Positions 8,959-21,615 of a DNA stretch of 64,000 bases are shown here, in pieces. The stretch is from assembly GCA_963210315.1 (NCBI GenBank), contig OY723322.1:1302001-1366000 (forward strand), in the 5' to 3' direction. A program made the translations under genes and the position numbers. The DNA is from Rhynchopus euleeides. Taxonomy: Eukaryota; Euglenozoa; Diplonemea; Diplonemida; Diplonemidae. Under the pieces are notes generated by a model, which did not search any database, had not been told where the DNA came from, and was given only the letters and a program-made list of their open reading frames with translations. Numbering within the stretch: position 1 is the stretch's first letter; each line of letters opens with the position of its first letter.

Positions 8959-9901
8959 TTGTGTTTCTTCACAGGATTCCAGCTCTTGCCACTGGCTGCG
9001 AGCGAGATAGTGGGGTTGACGGCACATGCATGTGTGCCCACCGCCCTGTCGTCCGACGCCCCACTACCCACACCGCCACTTCCCGTTGTCGCCACACCCC
9101 ACCGCCTCTCGGCCCCCTGCTGTGCCTGAGCCTGCTGCACGCTGCATGTGTTGTGCGGTGTGCAGTGCAAAGCGCAGACGGCAACAAGGTGCCCCGAGAT
9201 GCAGTGCGAGTGTGTGCGGCACCTGTCGGTGTGTGGGGCACAGCACCTCGCGACTTCCCCTCCATCCCTCCACCCCACACACCCTTCTCTTGAGATCCCT
9301 TTGCCTTTCCCCCCTGCTTCTCCTTCCGTGTGCCAACCAGCTGCGTGCCGTGTGGAGTGGGCTGTGTTTCATAACATGGCGTGTGCGAAGTGTTCGTATC
9401 CGCATACAGGAACGTTTAACCTCTTGTAAACCTTTTCTGTGAGAACTGCGAGTGATGCTTTGACGTGTTCTGTCTTCTGAGAAGGCACCGGTGATGTTTC
9501 CGGAAGCAACGATGCTTGTTTATGCATGTGTACAGGTGGGACAGGTCGCCAGCATGCGAGACACAGGAACCAGGCTGTGCGTTGCCGTTGCTGCTTCTGT
9601 TGGGGTGTGCAGCAGGACGGCGCATGCCCGGCCGTGATTTCCTCTCCACGCTGTGTGCCCTTGTGCCCTCTTGTCGAAGACGACACGGGATGCTGCGAAC
9701 AATGCTGGTGCAGAGATGCGGCAGCGACCCGGACATTGATTCATGACTGCCCCTCCCCCACCACACCCCCTCCCCACGTTCTCACACAACCCCCTCTCTC
9801 TTCGGCTACATGCTCTCTGCTGTGCAAGTTCTGTCCTCGGGTGCAACCCGTGGCCACTCCACGTGTTGCCCCACCACTGCACTCTGTGCGTATCCCTCGA
9901 G
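8959..9901 (+). other. Intergenic between aspartic protease and sulfatase 1
   Basis: No gene supported. CT- and CA-rich stretches alternate with ordinary sequence. This upstream region of sulfatase 1 is not present in front of sulfatase 2, which has the tail of cassette C3 instead. Confidence 0.5.
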
Positions 9902-9969
9902 GCCTTCGCATCCAGCCTTGCTGTGTGTGCTGCAAGACAATCACCGCCCATGCCTGCAGGTGCACCGCA

Positions 9970-11517
9970 ATGGGACACACAATGCGCTTGGCGGCAGTTG
10001 CTGCGATGGTGTGCCTCGGTGCGGCAGCGAAGCCGAACATCATCTTCTTCCTGACGGACGACCAAGACCAGGTGTTGGGCGGGTCGATCCCTGCTGTGGG
10101 TGGCGCCACCCCGGTGCCCAAGGCGCGGAAGCTGCTGGCTGACGAGGGCGTCCTTGCCGACAACATGTACATCCACACACCCATCTGCTGCCCGTCCCGC
10201 TCGCAGACGTGGACAGGACGGTACCTGCACAACCTGAAGGAGGCTGGGCAGTGCCCCGACGGCTACGCAGGGAACGACGACAAGGGGAACGCATGCTGCA
10301 TGCACGTCGACGAGGCGCTTGTGAACAACTTCACGATGGCGCGGCACCTGAAGGACGCGGGTTACAAGGTCGGGATGTTCGGGAAGTACCTGAACGAGGT
10401 CCCGGCGGTGCCGCCACCGGGGTTCGACGCGTGGCTGGCGAACGGGGGTGGCAACTACTTCGGACCGCAGTTCTTCGTGCAGGGGGTGACAGGGCTGCCC
10501 GACGGGTCGCACGTCTTCGGGTCGGGCAACTACACCACAGCAGTTGTGGGGAACTACTCGCACCAGTGGATCAAGGAGGTTGCGCCGCAGGGGCCGTTTG
10601 CCGCCTTCATCAACCCGAAGGCGTGCCACGAGCCGTTCCAGCCCGCGCCGTGGTACACCGACACGTGGGAGGAGGGGTGGCCTGCCACAGCCCCCCGCCC
10701 GCCCAGCTTCAACACGACAAAGGCGCAGCGGCAGAACCACCACCCCGGGATTGCCGCGATGGGGCTGCTGTCGGAGGAGACGGTGCAGTGCATCGACGAC
10801 ACCTTCAAGAACAGGTGGCGCACCCTGCTGTCTGTGGACGACCTGATTGCGGACACCGTGGCGCTGTGCGAGGACCTGGGGATCGAGGACAACACCTACA
10901 TCATCTACTCGTCGGACCACGGCTTCCAGCTGGGGGAGCTGAACCTGGCGATGGACAAGCGCAACGTGTACGAGTTTGACATCAAGATCCACCTTGCGGT
11001 GCGTGGGCCGGGTATTGCGAAGGGCTCGCGCTTCTCCCAGCCTGCGACGAACGTGGACCTCGCGTCGACTATCCTCGACCTTGCCGGTGTGGAGCAGCCG
11101 CCGCTGCTGGACGGGAGGAGCCTTGCCCCCTTCCTGCTGCAGAACGACACGCGCTACGCAAACCGTGACGCAGGCGCAGGTGCGGCGTGGCGCAACAGCA
11201 CGTACCACGAGTACTACTATGTCGGGATCGGGAACAAGTGTGCGCAGAACGAGCCGATTGAGACCCCCGACAACAACTTCATCGCTGTGCGGCACCAGGC
11301 AGGGAGCCCCTTCGGGAACATCCTGTACAGCGAGTTCACAACAGACACCCAGGGGTTCACCGACTTCAGCAGCATTGAGTTCTACGAGCTGTTCGACATG
11401 GACAAGGACCCGTGGCAGCTGGTCAACATCTACGCGTCTGCCTCGCAGGACCTGAAGGCGGCGCTGCATGCAGATGTTCACCAGTGGCTGCAGTGCAAAG
11501 GCGGGAACTGCCAGTGA
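9970..11517 (+). CDS. Sulfatase (N-acetylglucosamine-6-sulfatase/arylsulfatase-like), copy 1
   Basis: ATG at 9970 to TGA at 11515-11517, 515 residues. A signal peptide (1-20) leads into PNIIFFLTDDQD, with metal-ligand Asp pair D30/D31. The formylglycine signature is CCPSRSQTWTG, with C73 as the residue oxidised by formylglycine-generating enzyme. Later sulfatase hallmarks are GKYLNE, the YSSDHGFQLGE metal/substrate loop, and a C-terminal ELFDMDKDPWQLVN. The layout fits the GNS-like branch, which removes sulfate from glycosaminoglycan sugars in lysosomes or outside the cell; the exact substrate is not readable. Several N-x-S/T sites are present. Single exon. The start is preceded by CCTGCAG, an acceptor-like motif also seen in copy 2. 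Confidence 0.92.
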   Translation: MGHTMRLAAVAAMVCLGAAAKPNIIFFLTDDQDQVLGGSIPAVGGATPVPKARKLLADEGVLADNMYIHTPICCPSRSQTWTGRYLHNLKEAGQCPDGYAGNDDKGNACCMHVDEALVNNFTMARHLKDAGYKVGMFGKYLNEVPAVPPPGFDAWLANGGGNYFGPQFFVQGVTGLPDGSHVFGSGNYTTAVVGNYSHQWIKEVAPQGPFAAFINPKACHEPFQPAPWYTDTWEEGWPATAPRPPSFNTTKAQRQNHHPGIAAMGLLSEETVQCIDDTFKNRWRTLLSVDDLIADTVALCEDLGIEDNTYIIYSSDHGFQLGELNLAMDKRNVYEFDIKIHLAVRGPGIAKGSRFSQPATNVDLASTILDLAGVEQPPLLDGRSLAPFLLQNDTRYANRDAGAGAAWRNSTYHEYYYVGIGNKCAQNEPIETPDNNFIAVRHQAGSPFGNILYSEFTTDTQGFTDFSSIEFYELFDMDKDPWQLVNIYASASQDLKAALHADVHQWLQCKGGNCQ

Positions 11518-11518
11518 G

Positions 11519-11561
11519 CAACAGACCCGCACCTGCACTTCTTCGGGGTGCGGGTCTGTTG
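11519..11561 (+). terminator. Stem-loop immediately after sulfatase 1 stop
   Basis: Perfect 15-bp inverted repeat (CAACAGACCCGCACC ... GGTGCGGGTCTGTTG) with a 13-nt loop, starting one base after the stop codon. It is preserved unchanged at 63108-63150 after sulfatase 2. It could act in 3' end formation or mRNA stability; the function is inferred from position only. Confidence 0.5.
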
Positions 11562-12550
11562 CAGGTGTTGCTCCTGTCAGGGACACCCCCAGCGGCATCT
11601 AGCGTGGCCTCACAGGTCCCGTTGTTGCTACGGGGCACATCTCTGCAGGTGCAGCTGAGAAGGCGGCACACAGAAGCGTGCCGTGCTCTTTATGTTTCGT
11701 TTCCTGTTCCCCGCCTCGCTCTCTCCGCTCCCAGTTGCGGAGACGAAATCTGGGGTGCCCCATCACACTCGGCTGGTACAGCAGATGAGGTGATATTGCT
11801 TTGCTGGCCTCGTCGCCAATGTTATGTGTCATGTGACTGATGCTGTTGTGGACATGTATGTCATGTCTGCAGCAACTCTTGATTGGTATTGTCAACTGAA
11901 ACATTCCTCTATATGTCGTTGCACGAACTACAGCTACAACGCGAAGTGCCTTTGCAGTCCGATCACCCACGAGAATGTCCTATTACCGGACTGGTTTGTC
12001 ATTGAACCGTCTCAGTGGAATCGTACACGCGATCGCAGCCTTCCACAGGTAGGGGTCACATCGAACGGTGCAGTTGTTCCTCTGCACCCTGACATTTGTC
12101 TTTCTTTGGCAACTGCCAGGAGGGTTCTTTGACAAACCCCCCTTGCTGAGAAGTTGCTTGTGTGTGTTTCTGTCGCTGCTGCGTGCTGGAGTGATCCTCG
12201 TATGTGCACCTCATGATTGCCCAATCACGCTAACCCGACCCAGGTAGCTTTCCTTGCACAACCTGCTAACATACTCATGCGTGTGGTGCGGTGTTCACAG
12301 GAGGAGTGCAGATCGCATCGAGAGCAAGGTACTGCCTTCTGCACTCCTGCGAACAGAGACAGAGACGCACCATTCGAACGCATCTGCAACGCACCTGCAC
12401 ATGGGTCCCTGCATCGAGCACAACCAGTGGCTGAAGCACCCCTCCCTCCCTCCTTCTCTGCACTACACTTCTCATGCGTGTGGCACATATGCAGCCCCAG
12501 TCAGGTTCCAACCCATCACAAGCCCTGAAGACCCACCACACATCACACCG

Positions 12551-13739
12551 CACTCCACTCACCCCTGCAGGATACGCCACCACACCACACCACACCACTC
12601 ACTCTACAATGTTCGCACGTGTGCTTCTGCTGGCCTGCCTGCTGGTGTGCGTGCAGGCTGCCACGGACGTGTGCTGCCTCGCCCTGCCGGTGTGCCCGGA
12701 AGGGACGACGGAGGACGCGACGTGCACGTGGCTCGATCTCTGGAGGGGCAAGTGCGAGCCGTCCTCGCTGTGCTGCCGCACCATCCGCTGTCGCAAGAAC
12801 GCTGACATCTGCTGCCAGGCGGTGCCGACGTGCCCTGCCGGGTTCGAGATGACGGACCCGTCCGTGTGCTCGGAGCAGATGTGGGCCCTCAACATCTGCA
12901 AGAAGGTGACGCAGTGCTGCACCACCATCACCTGCCGCACCTGGGTGCAGTGAGCAGGCTGATCGGCCCTGGAAGTGTGCTGTTGGCTGGCCTTGTGTCT
13001 CAACAGCATGTTTCGGGAGTTGCCGAGAACACATACGGCTGCCAATGTTTCTGATTTTTTACGCGTGTGCTCTGATCCCGTCGCACAGTCTGTGCTGTGT
13101 GTCGGAGAAGAAATTTCGACCAACGTTTCTCCGATTCTGTGATTCGCGTTGCATGTCGATGTCTTCACCCTTTTGTTGATCTATTTCCTTGACTTGTGTG
13201 TGTGTTGCGTTGTGCCGTCCAGGGCAACTGGGCGACGTCAGGACCCTCCTGCCTCGCACTGCTGGCCACAGCTGTCGGGACCGATATCCGGATCTGCCTC
13301 TCTTGGCTGTTGCTGGATGCATCGGTGATCCCTGTTTGGCGTGTGTGCCCCTGTAAGTGTGTGCGGGTGAGGATGGGTCTTCTTCTTCATACCTTTGTTG
13401 GCATCCCGTTCCGACTTCCGTGCCTTTTCTATGCTATGCTGTGCTACGATGTGCTGTGCTGTGCTGGTGCTGTCTGCAGCTGTGGTGCATGACCCCCGGC
13501 CTAGACGAGATGAGCCATGTGCGGCCTGCCTTGGTGCGTCTCCCCCTTCTGCAGGGGGAGCGTGCAGCAGGCTGCACTCGAGCCGCAATGTCGCCGTGTG
13601 GTCACCGCACCCGCCTCTTCGTCTGCACTCCAACCGCACCGCAGCACCTGTGTGTTCCTATTTGGCTGGTGCCGTCTGGCACAGAGCAGCTTGCTCGCAG
13701 CCTCCACCTCGACACCCTACGACTGTGTCCCGTTCGAAG
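12551..13739 (+). repeat. Duplicated cassette C, copy 2
   Basis: Same block as copy 1, with no differences found over the shared part, starting at '...CTCCACTCACCCCTGCAG'. It diverges at 13739 (TTCGAAG then CCTTTCACTACCC), before the last ~30 bases shared by copies 1 and 3. No protease or sulfatase follows; the next gene is the 446-residue protein at 14412. Confidence 0.85.
12609..12953 (+). CDS. Secreted double eight-cysteine-domain protein, copy 2
   Basis: 114 residues; the nucleotide sequence appears identical to copy 1. Same signal peptide and two CC-x5-C-x9/11-C-x9-C-x5-CC-x4-C modules. It lies ~1.1 kb after sulfatase 1 on the same strand. Complete identity with copy 1, including ~0.8 kb of non-coding tail, indicates a very recent duplication or ongoing gene conversion. 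Function unknown. Confidence 0.85.
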   Translation: MFARVLLLACLLVCVQAATDVCCLALPVCPEGTTEDATCTWLDLWRGKCEPSSLCCRTIRCRKNADICCQAVPTCPAGFEMTDPSVCSEQMWALNICKKVTQCCTTITCRTWVQ

Positions 13740-14411
13740 CCTTTCACTACCCACCCCCACCGCCTCCCTCCCCACCCTGAGATTCCCGCGCATTCCCCGG
13801 TTTTCTGACCCTCTTCGCCATCAGACAATTTCCCCCTCCCCGCCGTCACCCACCGCGACCCCTCCACACACCACCCATCACCGCAGGGCGAGCCGGTGTC
13901 CCCCCCGGCTCCTCGGGGAGGCTGGGAGAGGGAGGTGGTTTGGTTGGACCCCCTCCCGCACACACACGCATCCCCACACGACACATCCCCACCTACCCAC
14001 CCCCCCACAGTCTCCGCCCCCGACAGCATTCCTTGCCCTAGCCTCTTGTTGACGGGTGTGCATGCAGTGCTGTGGTGCAGCCTCACTCCCACTTGCACCG
14101 GCTTGCAACAGTTTACAGTAGATTTTGCACCGAGGAACACTCTCTTGCAATTGGCGCGTTGCATCCTCTCCTGCAACAGCTAGGAGCTATAGACTTGGCC
14201 CCCTCCTCCCTCTGTGGGTTGCCCGTGTGTACAGTGTGGGCACGGCGGTGATATCACTGCGTTCCCAGGTGACGTGAGTTAGTGGTTTTACCGCTTGTTT
14301 CCTGCAACGTTTTTTTTTGCATTTGTCTCCAGTGTCGGAACTGTGTATCCCTCCCTGTGTGTGCCCCTCGTGACTGCGTTAGGGGGGAGGGGGGCGCGGG
14401 TGTGATACACC
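13740..14411 (+). other. Intergenic before the 446-residue gene
   Basis: CA/CT-rich sequence that I cannot assign to any feature. A reverse-strand frame here is low complexity (Gly/Val/Cys) and rejected. Confidence 0.5.
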
Positions 14412-17271
<2,860 letters not shown>

Positions 17272-18326
17272 GAAGATTGCCACGGCCACCCATGTGCGTG
17301 ACCACCTCCCTCCCCCCACCCCCTTGCAGCCGGCCCCAGTTTGGCCCTCCTTACGGGCCGAAAAGAGGCACGGCTGCCACAGCCTCCAGCAGACCCACAT
17401 CGCCTGCACTGTTTGCATCACTCCACGCAGGAAGACGAGGCACCCATCCCAGATCCCAGCCGCCCGACAGGGCTGCTGACCCCCCACCCACCCACCCCGC
17501 CCCCCAGTGTCGCGACATTAAACAGCAAGCTGCAGCTTCGGGGGGGAGGGCTGGCAGTAAATTGTTTTCGCCTTGTGGCAACTGCAAAGAGGAAAAAAGG
17601 ACGAAGCAATAAGCCTGGCGTACATGAAGGACACCAATCAAATCAGGGGCTGTCCCTGTGGGCAAAAAAGAGGAACCACGTCAGCAACTCGAGTGCAGGA
17701 GAGACTAACTGTGACCCACGACCCCTTGTCCCCTTGATTGCTTTGTCGCGTATGCTCTTGATGTGCCCCTCTTGTGTGTGGCAAAGGTCAACCCTGTGAG
17801 CGTATCTCACTTCGAATAAGGACAGACACCTCACTCCGCTGTCGCTGCACCCAGAATCCTGAGTGGGTGCCAGCGTGAAACTGTGTGGAAGAGATGCCAA
17901 CACAAGTCAACATTGACAATGCACACTAACACAAGTTAACACCTCACTCCGCTGTCGCTGCACCCAGAATCCCGAGTGGGTGCCAGCGTGAAACTGTGTG
18001 GAAGACAACACCAGCACACAGCCCCCTCCACACCCACCCCCACCCTCCACCCCCTCCCACCACAGGCGATACACACACCGAAGCCCTTATTTACCGGCTT
18101 CGGAAAACAACAACAACAAAAGCAACAACACCATCCAACACCAACCTCCCGCGGCCCCTCCCCCCCCTGGGCAGGGCCGCACCCTTCCCCACACCCCCCC
18201 CCCCCCCCGCCGCCACCTCTCCCCCCCCCCCCCACCGTGGCTGTCGTTGTCCCACTGTGCCTCCCGCACCCGAGCTCGCTCGGGGGCACCCCGGGAGGCG
18301 CGGTGCGATACCCGCGGGTGCACGGC
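17272..18326 (+). other. Intergenic/5' leader before the PH gene, with a separated direct repeat
   Basis: Bases 17826-17892 and 17939-18005 are near-identical (about one difference in 67 bases) and lie 46 bases apart. Each contains an imperfect hairpin around CACCCAG...GTGGGTG. The frame of the PH-domain gene is open back to 17976 but only through GTG and low-complexity Pro/His sequence, so this is treated as leader. C-runs occur near 18196-18230. Confidence 0.6.
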
Positions 18327-21300
18327 ATGCATGAAAGCGACGCTGGTGGGCCGGTGGAGAGCCAGCAGGCGGAGCAGCCGCAGCACCACCACAGCCCTGA
18401 ATCCGACACTGCTGCAGGCCCCACACATGGGTCCGCCACCCACTCGCCCTCGTCTGGGAAGATGCTGACATCCCTACCTCCACGACCCGTGCCCGGGTCA
18501 AACGCCGCCGCCCGGACTCAACCTATCCCAATCCGGGGCTCCGCTGCGGCGTCTACCTCCGGCACCCCGTCGCACTCACCCTCCTCTGCGATAGGCGGGT
18601 CTGCAGTCGTCTCCCCCACCTCCAGCCCGGGCTGCGGGAGCGGCGGGGCAGCCCCCTTCATCCCCTCCTCCTCCCAGCTCCGGAGCAGCTCCGGCCTGAC
18701 GCAGGTCTCCAGCAGCTCCTCCCTGCGGAGCGCTGGGAGTGCCGCGCATGCCGCTGCCGCTACATCTGCTCACCCCTCCGAGGGGGGTGGTGCACCGTCT
18801 CTCCCGGAGGGCCGCCCGAGAACCCTGAGCGGTTCTGCGGAAATCCGCACCGAGTTTGCAGGGGGCATCCAGATGGAGCTCGCGTCCCCTATGGTGTATG
18901 AGCCGCACACCGAGAGGCTGACCTGCCGGCAGGACTCCTGGGGTGTGGAGGTTGGTGGTGGGTCTGCGGGGCGGAGCCCCGCCGATCTGCAGCTGCAGCA
19001 GGCTCCGATCTCCTCGGCTCATCTCCCGATAGAGGGAGGCCAGCAGGGTGGTGCGGTGCTGCCTGCATCGGCTGTGGAGACCGCGGAGGAGACCGCCGTC
19101 CCGCAGGAGGAGGACCTGCGCGTGATAGAATCCTGGTCCCGGAGTGCCAGGGTGACCCTCGCCCCAGTGGGGGGTGGAGGTGGGACTCCAACGTCGCCGG
19201 AGAGCCCCGTTTCCCCCGGGGATGTGGTGTTTACGAATGGGGACAGTTTCAACGAGGGGATGGAGCACGGCCCGACGTATTGGAGGCGGGACAACGAGGA
19301 GAAGGGTCAGGGCGGGGAGGGGAAGCCGAAGAAGAAGTACCCCGACACCCCGGCGGATTTCAGCGCGAATGGATCCTTTGAGGAGCGGATTGACGACGAC
19401 CTGCTGGATGACGAGGTTATTGGCGTGGCGGGGAATGGAGAGGAGGAGGAGGAGGACAACTTGCCTGCACCGGGTGCTGTATTGGGTGCTGCTCCGATGT
19501 GCGATGCGATAGGCGGGGGCAGCATGCTGCTGGCGGGGTGGGTCACGGCGCACAAGCAGGGTATATTGAACCGCACCGTGAGGCGGTGGATGGCTCTGAG
19601 GGAGATGCACCTGCTGTTCTTCACGAAGCCCTTTGGGGAGGAGGTGGGGTGCTACCACCTCTACCTCGCGAAGGTGGAGAACCCGGCGCAGTCGTCGAAG
19701 CTGTTCATCTCAGGGGCGTTTCTGCCGAAGGGGATGATTGAGGTCACCACCAGCAGCCTGGAGGATGCGCAGACCTGGAAGCAGGCGGTCACGTCGACAA
19801 TCGAGAAGCACTCGTCGCGCGATGTGAAGCCGGTGCTGAACAAGACTGTGAACAACTCCAGCTTCGTGGAGCGGCAGCGCCTCCGGGAGGCCTGGCTGTC
19901 GGAGCATCTCTCTGAGTTCTACACCTCGGAGGTGCAGGACAGGTCGGTCGATGTGGATAAGGTTTGTCACCGCCCCCCCCCCCATCGGAGTGTGTAGTCA
20001 AAGGCTGTGGTGTCTCGTGGCAGAGCGGGTCGTTGCGGTGTTCGCAGGGAGGGGTGTGTGTGTGTGTGTTGTGTGTGTGGGTGAGAAAGGGTGAGGATTG
20101 TTGTCCACACAAACTCATGGGTCAAAAACCATGTGACAAAACCATGTCTATCGAGCAGGCGTGAGGCAACTTTATGTCACAGGTCTACTTAATGCATGGG
20201 AGATATGCTGCCCGCCACGTGTCCTACATCACTGCGATGTTCACAGGAGCGTTTGTGACATGTTCAAGCGGCTCCCTCTTAGTTTGCAGGAGATGTTGTT
20301 CATCAAAAACTGTCCGTCTCGTCATACATATCATCAGCCAACCATGTCTATTCGAGCAGGCGTGAGGCAACACTATGCCACAGGTCTACTTAATGCATGG
20401 GAGATGCGGTTGCCATTCAACGCGTGGCCATCCCACATCCCACTGCGATGTTCACAGGAGCGTTTGTGTCGTGTCAAGCAGCTCCCTCTTAGTTTGCAGG
20501 AGATGTTGTCGATTCTTCGCCACCCGAACCCTCTCCCGATTGGCTGCCTCCCAACAGCCAAGTCCTCTCTCTCGTTGGCAACACACAACCACCCCACCCA
20601 CCCCTAACAACTACTTGCAGGTCGTGCAAGCCTTCGTCTTCCATGAGCTGCGCCTCTACATGCGGATGATTGGGCGGTACTCGAACCGCTCCGCCGATCT
20701 CGACTTCCTCCTCGACCCCCCCGAGGTATGTCCGCACAAACATCCTGGAGGAGCTGGTGGTTTTTACTTTTAATTTTTGCGCACTCTTGTCGGACTTCAT
20801 CAAATCATCAAAGCGATCCCCTTACCTCACACCTCCCCACACAGGACACACTGCCGCATTCGTCCGACGCGTTCCTGAAGGACGATGTTGCCGAGGTGAT
20901 GTGGCGGTATCACTGGCTGGAGGGGCATCTCGCCAGCTTCTTCCAGCAGTATGAGCCTGATCAGCGGAAGGAAGCTTCGCGCATCGCAGCCGTGCACCTC
21001 GGCAGGGAGGACAGGTACCGTGCCCCTCACACCACCACCACCGCCACATGATTCTTTTTCGCAGCTGTGTCGTGCTGCGATCCCCCCGCGTCCTACACAC
21101 GCACAATCGTGTAAACAACATTTCTTGTGTGACACCACTCATCTGCAACACACACCGCCACACCACGCCACAGCCTCCGGTGCAAGCTGCTTGCGACATA
21201 CCCGAACTGCAACCCCGACACACAGTTCCTCTTGGATGCACCCACGATGGACTCACAGGGGTGGCGCTATTCAACAGAGAGCCTTGTGCAGAGCATGTCC

Positions 21301-21615
21301 GCGCTCTCTGCCTTGTCCGACGACGAGAACCTCCGAAGGCAAGCCACAGGGGCGTCGAAGGGCAAGGCGGCCACGACAATCCTGCCCAACGCCTTCGAGA
21401 GGTGGACTGCTTCCCTGTCCCAGGGTCCCAGCGACCCTGAGGCGCAGCGCAAGCGCAATAAATGCGTCCGGTTCAACCTGGACCCCATCTTCTCCAATCC
21501 GACTGGCGCCCGGGTGACGGATGCGTCCCCCACCCGCTGGTTTGGGAAGGATGGGTTTGCCACTTCTATTAAGCAGCTGCTCAGGATGGGTCGTGACGAC
21601 TCAAAAATAAGGTGA
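18327..21615 (+). CDS. PH-domain protein, four exons
   Basis: Exons 18327-19961, 20621-20725, 20845-21014 and 21174-21615 join in frame to 783 residues plus TGA. Introns are GT-AG: GTTTGT...TTGCAG (phase 0), GTATGT...ACACAG (phase 0), GTACCG...CACAG (phase 2). The start is the first in-frame ATG (MHESDAGG). The first ~370 residues are Ser/Pro/Gly-rich and disordered. Residues ~398-495 form a PH domain (MLLAGWVTAHKQGILN, RRWMALREMHLLFFTKP, closing helix EDAQTWKQAVTSTIEKH), which usually binds phosphoinositides or protein partners. Downstream helical segments (VVQAFVFHELRLYMRMIGRYSN; EVMWRYHWLEGHLASFF) resemble a scaffold or regulatory helical domain but match no family I can name. Likely a membrane-recruited signalling adaptor; that is inference. 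The splice junctions restore continuous, well-biased coding sequence. Confidence 0.75.
20141..20512 (+). repeat. ~200-bp tandem duplication inside intron 1 of the PH gene
   Basis: Two units start at 20141 and 20341 (period ~200). They share ACCATGTCTAT-CGAGCAGGCG, ACAGGTCTACTTAATGCATG, GCGATGTTCACAGGAGCGTT and CTCTTAGTTTGCAGGAGATG, with several differences and small indels. Both units carry TTGCAG, which could serve as an alternative acceptor. Confidence 0.75.

Larger units (their letters stand above)
9902..12261 (+). repeat. Duplicated cassette S, copy 1 (sulfatase and flanks)
   Basis: Sequence from 'CCTTCGCATCCAGCC' at ~9902 through the sulfatase and its 3' flank is repeated at ~61491-64000. 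Identity is near-complete to ~11925. It is then looser, with substitutions and small indels to 12261, where the second copy leaves the window. Copy 2 carries a ~167-bp insertion (63739-63905) whose empty site is here at ~12155. Confidence 0.85.

Noticed and set aside
7495-9027. 510-codon reverse-strand frame over the aspartic protease
   Set aside because: Antisense shadow with no motifs.
9520-11598. 692-codon reverse-strand frame over sulfatase 1 (and 61274-63187 over sulfatase 2)
   Set aside because: Antisense shadow of a high-GC3 gene; Arg/Val/Leu-rich with no domain, while the forward frame has full sulfatase motifs.
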